This document shows, in pieces, positions 61,119-64,000 of a DNA stretch of 64,000 nucleotides. The DNA comes from Streptomyces coeruleorubidus (GTDB taxonomy: Bacteria > Actinomycetota > Actinomycetes > Streptomycetales > Streptomycetaceae), in contig NZ_CP023694.1 in NCBI RefSeq assembly GCF_008705135.1, positions 6,181,001 to 6,245,000 of the forward strand, given 5' to 3'. The translations under genes were made by a program, and so were the position numbers. Every line of letters starts with the position of its first letter. Position 1 is the stretch's first letter. The notes beneath the pieces were generated by a model, which was given only the letters and a program-made list of their open reading frames with translations, was not told the origin of the DNA and did not search any database.

Positions 61119-61399
61119 GGCGGCAACCGCCCTCTTCCGCTTCACAAGATGATGGACAGCGGGAATCAAGGCTACGCCCCTGGGACCGGGTAGGTCAGGT
61201 CGGGCCCGTTCAACGTCGCGCAAGTCACATCTCGGAGCGTGTTTCGGGGCTTGAAATGGCGGGAAACAAGCGTGGTTCCGCTTAAAGAGGGAAGGGCGCG
61301 GCCGGGCCTCATGCGCCGACGGCGCGGGCCTGTGCCTGATCACACGTGTCCGTCAGCGCGGACGCTCGTGGATCTTGTGGCTCCGCTTCGAACTTTACG
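61119..61399. other. 281-nt intergenic region upstream of odhA
   Basis: No ORF is supported. It holds the odhA promoter side and the 3' end of the sensor-kinase transcript; no long hairpin or palindrome stood out. Confidence 0.4.
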
Positions 61400-62512
61400 T
61401 CAACTTGGCAGAGATGGAAGTCCCGGAAGGGTGACAAGAATCCGGCAACCCCGCTCGGATTCAGCCACTCCGATGCGCCCGCCGTGCAGATCCACCGCCC
61501 AGCGGGCGATGGCCAGGCCGAGACCCGTGCCGCCGTCGCTGCCAGGACCCTGCGACCGCTTGGCGCTGCCGCGGTTGAACCGCTCGAAGACGCGGTGCCA
61601 CTCGGACTTCGGAATACCGGGGCCCTCGTCCAGGACCTCCAGCTCCAGCGACTCCGGCAGCGAGCCGCGCCGCGCCTTGACCGTCACACGGCCGTGCGGC
61701 GGGCTGTGCTTGACGGCGTTGTCGATGAGGTTGGCCACGACCTGGTGGATGCGCTCCGGGTCGGCGTGCGTGGTCAACTCCGGCGGGTGGACGTCGAGGT
61801 GCAGATGGACGTCCGTACGGGTGTGACTGCCCGAGCCGGTGGCGATGCCCGCGCGCACGGAGGCGACCATGTTGGCCTCCTTGAGCACGCCGGACAGATA
61901 CGGCCACACCTCGAACCGCCGCTGTTTCAGCGGTACGACGCCGTTGTCCAGGCGGGACAGGTCCAGCAGCGTCTCCACCAGCCGGCCGAGCCGCTCGGTC
62001 TGCTTCAGGGCCGTGCGCATCGTCTCCGGGTCGGCCTGTGTGACGCCGTCGACGATGTTCTCCAGCACCGCGCGCAGTCCCGCGATGGGGGTGCGCAGTT
62101 CGTGCGAGACGTTCGCCACCAGCTCCTTGCGCTGGCGGTCCTGGGCCTCCAGCTCGTCGGCCATGGCGTTGATCGTGACGGCCAGATCGCCCAGCTCGTC
62201 ACGGCGGTTGTCCCGCACCCGGCGGGTGTAGTCACCCTGCGAGATGGAACGGGCCACGGCCGTCATCTCGTCCAGCGGGGCGGTGAGCGAATGGGCCACG
62301 AACTGCGTAATGAGCAGTGTGGCGATCATCGAGAAGACCGTGATGAAGCGCAGCTCCGTCTTCGTGTGCACCGCGATCACCGACAGGCCCGTCGTGATCA
62401 GCACCGAGATGACGACCAGCGCGCCCAGTTTGGTCTTGATCGAGAACGGGCTCACCCCGCCCCAGGGTTCCGGATCCCCGGGGCCTCTCCGTGCTCCCGG
62501 CCCGCCGCTCAT
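61400..62512 (-). CDS. Sensor histidine kinase (HAMP-HisKA-HATPase)
   Basis: 370 residues: two membrane helices (KLGALVVISVLITTGLSVIA and ITVFSMIATLLITQFVAHSL) with a very short extracytoplasmic loop, then HAMP. HisKA is NVSHELRTPIAGLRAVLENI, N-box VANLIDNAVKHS, G-boxes DEGPGIPKSEW and GTGLGLAIARW. The short periplasmic loop suggests a membrane or intracellular signal. ATG overlaps the stop of the response regulator. Confidence 0.9.
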   Translation of the reverse strand: MSGGPGARRGPGDPEPWGGVSPFSIKTKLGALVVISVLITTGLSVIAVHTKTELRFITVFSMIATLLITQFVAHSLTAPLDEMTAVARSISQGDYTRRVRDNRRDELGDLAVTINAMADELEAQDRQRKELVANVSHELRTPIAGLRAVLENIVDGVTQADPETMRTALKQTERLGRLVETLLDLSRLDNGVVPLKQRRFEVWPYLSGVLKEANMVASVRAGIATGSGSHTRTDVHLHLDVHPPELTTHADPERIHQVVANLIDNAVKHSPPHGRVTVKARRGSLPESLELEVLDEGPGIPKSEWHRVFERFNRGSAKRSQGPGSDGGTGLGLAIARWAVDLHGGRIGVAESERGCRILVTLPGLPSLPS

Positions 62513-63249
62513 GGCGTCGGGGTCTCCAGGGCGTAGCCCACGCCGTGCACGGTACGGATCCGCTCGGCGCCGATCTTCCGGCGCAGCGCCTTGATGTGGC
62601 TGTCGACCGTCCGGGTACCGGAGGCGTCCGCCCAGTCCCAGACCTCGGCGAGCAACTGCTCGCGCGAGAGCACCGCGCGCGGGGTGTTCGCCAGGCACAC
62701 GAGGAGATCGAACTCGGTGGGCGTGAGGTGAACATCCTCACTGCGCACCCGGACCCGGCGCTGCGCGTGGTCGATCTCCAGTTCGCCGAGGCGCAGGATG
62801 CCGCTGCGCGGCGTCGCGGCGGCCAGCGCGGCCCGCTCAACACGGCGCAGCAGCACGTGCACACGCGCCGCCAGCTCCCGCATCGAGAACGGCTTCGTCA
62901 TGTAGTCGTCGGCGCCGACGCCCAGCCCGACCAGCATGTCGGTCTCGTCGTCGCGCGCGGTGAGCATCATCACCGGCACCGGCCGGGCGGCCTGCACGCG
63001 TCGGCAGACCTCCAGACCGTCGAAGCCGGGCAGCATGATGTCGAGGATCAGCAGGTCGGGCTGCCAGGCCTCGGCCGTGTCGACGGCGGCCGGACCGTCA
63101 CCCGCTGTTTGCACGAGGAATCCCTCGGCTCGCAGGCGGGTCGCGATGGCGTCCACGATCGTGGCGTCGTCCTCGACGACGAGAACCCGGCGCTGTGCGC
63201 CCGGGGTAGCCGTCGCCGAACCGTTGTGGGAGGTGTGTGTCTGCTCCAT
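62509..63249 (-). CDS. OmpR/PhoB-family response regulator
   Basis: 246 residues. Receiver domain: acidic pair in VLVVEDDATI, phosphoacceptor Asp in PDLLILDIMLPGFDGL, Thr in MLTARDDETD and Lys in YMTKPFSMREL. The C-terminal winged HTH ends in TVDSHIKALRRKIGAERI followed by TVHGVGYALE. It precedes and overlaps the kinase gene (ATGA), making a complete two-component system. Targets are unknown. Confidence 0.92.
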   Translation of the reverse strand: MEQTHTSHNGSATATPGAQRRVLVVEDDATIVDAIATRLRAEGFLVQTAGDGPAAVDTAEAWQPDLLILDIMLPGFDGLEVCRRVQAARPVPVMMLTARDDETDMLVGLGVGADDYMTKPFSMRELAARVHVLLRRVERAALAAATPRSGILRLGELEIDHAQRRVRVRSEDVHLTPTEFDLLVCLANTPRAVLSREQLLAEVWDWADASGTRTVDSHIKALRRKIGAERIRTVHGVGYALETPTP

Positions 63250-63373
63250 CGCCCGCCCCTGGGGTGTGCTTTCCGGGATCAGTGGGGTGATCCCTCGGTC
63301 TGCGCATGGTTGCGATTGACGCTTGAATGATCGGCGTCAGAGGAGCAGCGTACGGGGAGTCAGTACACCTTTG

Positions 63374-64000
63374 CTATCCAGGGCTGATGCCGAGGTGCAC
63401 GACGTCCGGAACGCCCCGGGCAACCGGGATCTCTTCGGTACGCACCTGCTGGAACCCGACATTCCGCAGGGTTTCTTCGAATTCCGGAGAGGGCTCGGCG
63501 GACCAGACGGCGAGCACTCCACCGGGCCTCAACACCCGTGCGCAGCTTGCCAGTCCGGCTTCTCCGTAGAGATTTCCGTTGCCCTCCGTGACGGTCCAGC
63601 CGGGTCCGTTGTCGATGTCGAGGCACAGGGCGTCGTACGTGTCGGATGTCTCATTGACGTAGGCCACGAGATCGGCTTCGACGATTTTCGTGCGGGGATC
63701 GGCGAGGGCCTCGGCGGAGAACGCGGAGAGCGGGCCGTCGAGATGCCATTCGACGATGGCGTGCTCGCGTTCCACGACCGTGATCCCTACCCAGCGCGGG
63801 TCCGCGGCCGCGTGGGCGAGGGAGAAACCGACGCCGAGTCCGCCGATCAGCACGTCGGGGCGGTCCCGGCCGGCCAGGGCGTCCAGGGCCGCGTCGACCA
63901 GCCGCCGCTCCGAGCGGCCGTCGGAGGTGTCCATCAGGAAACAGCCGTTCGCGATGATCTCCAGCCGGTCGTCGTGCCGTCGCAGCACGACCTCGCCGTG
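63374..64000 (-). CDS. Spermidine-synthase-like methyltransferase-fold protein (5' end cut by window)
   Basis: The open frame continues past the window end (…HGEVVLRRH). Core features are LIGGLGVGFSLAHAAADPRW (SAM/dcSAM-binding glycine loop), ITVVEREHAIVEWH, and ALCLDIDNGPGWTV in the catalytic region. Similar proteins are annotated spermidine synthase or SAM-dependent methyltransferase, but many lack polyamine activity. The N-terminal segment is missing, so a confident choice cannot be made. Confidence 0.75.
   Translation of the reverse strand, partial: HGEVVLRRHDDRLEIIANGCFLMDTSDGRSERRLVDAALDALAGRDRPDVLIGGLGVGFSLAHAAADPRWVGITVVEREHAIVEWHLDGPLSAFSAEALADPRTKIVEADLVAYVNETSDTYDALCLDIDNGPGWTVTEGNGNLYGEAGLASCARVLRPGGVLAVWSAEPSPEFEETLRNVGFQQVRTEEIPVARGVPDVVHLGISPG

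Noticed and set aside
57225..61193. Open frame of 1322 codons antisense to odhA
   Set aside because: It is a GC-bias shadow on the opposite strand of a clear 2-oxoglutarate dehydrogenase gene; its translation is rich in Arg, Gly and Val with no family motif.

Overview
The window is high-GC actinomycete chromosome, almost certainly from a Streptomyces. It carries sigR-rsrA, the epi-isozizaene synthase/CYP170A1 pair, the dasR-dasABCD-nagB chitobiose/GlcNAc cluster, wblE, sigH, the nickel superoxide dismutase pair sodN/sodX, a family 2B encapsulin and a fused E1/E2-type 2-oxoglutarate dehydrogenase. Their order follows, from memory, the core region of the S. coelicolor chromosome around SCO5216-SCO5284. 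Coding density is high, GTG starts and 4-base stop/start overlaps are frequent, and almost every long gap holds a hairpin or an operator-like palindrome. No rRNA, tRNA, CRISPR array, prophage or integration site was seen.

Region by region. 1-3.6 kb: 3' part of sigR, its zinc anti-sigma factor rsrA, and two overlapping membrane HD-domain genes, one an HD-GYP enzyme and one degenerate. 3.7-5.5 kb: a TPR-like protein, a dispersed Streptomyces intergenic repeat and peptide deformylase. 5.7-8.2 kb: the albaflavenone operon, whose synthase gene carries a TTA (bldA) codon. 8.2-13.2 kb: class Ia ribonucleotide reductase nrdA-nrdB plus the regulator nrdS on the minus strand, preceded by a cobalamin riboswitch and tandem NrdR boxes. 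13.2-14.4 kb: a dead tnpB. 14.5-17.0 kb: GNAT and a DUF3311/MctP-type transporter. 17.1-25.6 kb: the DasR regulon core, with DasR sites between dasR and dasA, at nagB and at one unexpected place. 25.9-31.2 kb: a PdtaS-type kinase, wblE, a lipid kinase, sigH and its RsbW-like partner. 31.5-38.8 kb: UBP zinc finger, CPA1-type antiporter, PLP enzyme, DUF6010, and the encapsulin shell with a polyprenyl transferase cargo. 38.9-43.2 kb: TetR/reductase pair, DGPF protein with an ECF42-type sigma factor, VOC protein. 43.3-47.2 kb: phosphate transporter, sodN, sodX, CGNR regulator, methyltransferase. 47.3-50.6 kb: amino-acid ABC operon. 50.6-57.2 kb: malic enzyme, quinone-reductase-like enzyme, small HTH/Clp-N pair, PadR/DUF4097 pair. 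57.3-64 kb: 2-oxoglutarate dehydrogenase, an OmpR-type two-component system, and a truncated spermidine-synthase-like gene.

The strongest regulatory readings are the B12 riboswitch plus NrdR boxes at nrdA, the DasR sites, and several perfect palindromes next to small regulators: GTCAAC-N4-GTTGAC twice before the HTH/Clp-N pair, CACGATATATCGTG before DUF4097/PadR, a TetR pair of TAGTG-NN-CGCTA sites, and nested repeats before nrdS. The most system-like locus is the encapsulin nanocompartment at 35.1-37.8 kb. Gene names come from recognised sequence features and remembered homologues, not from a database search.
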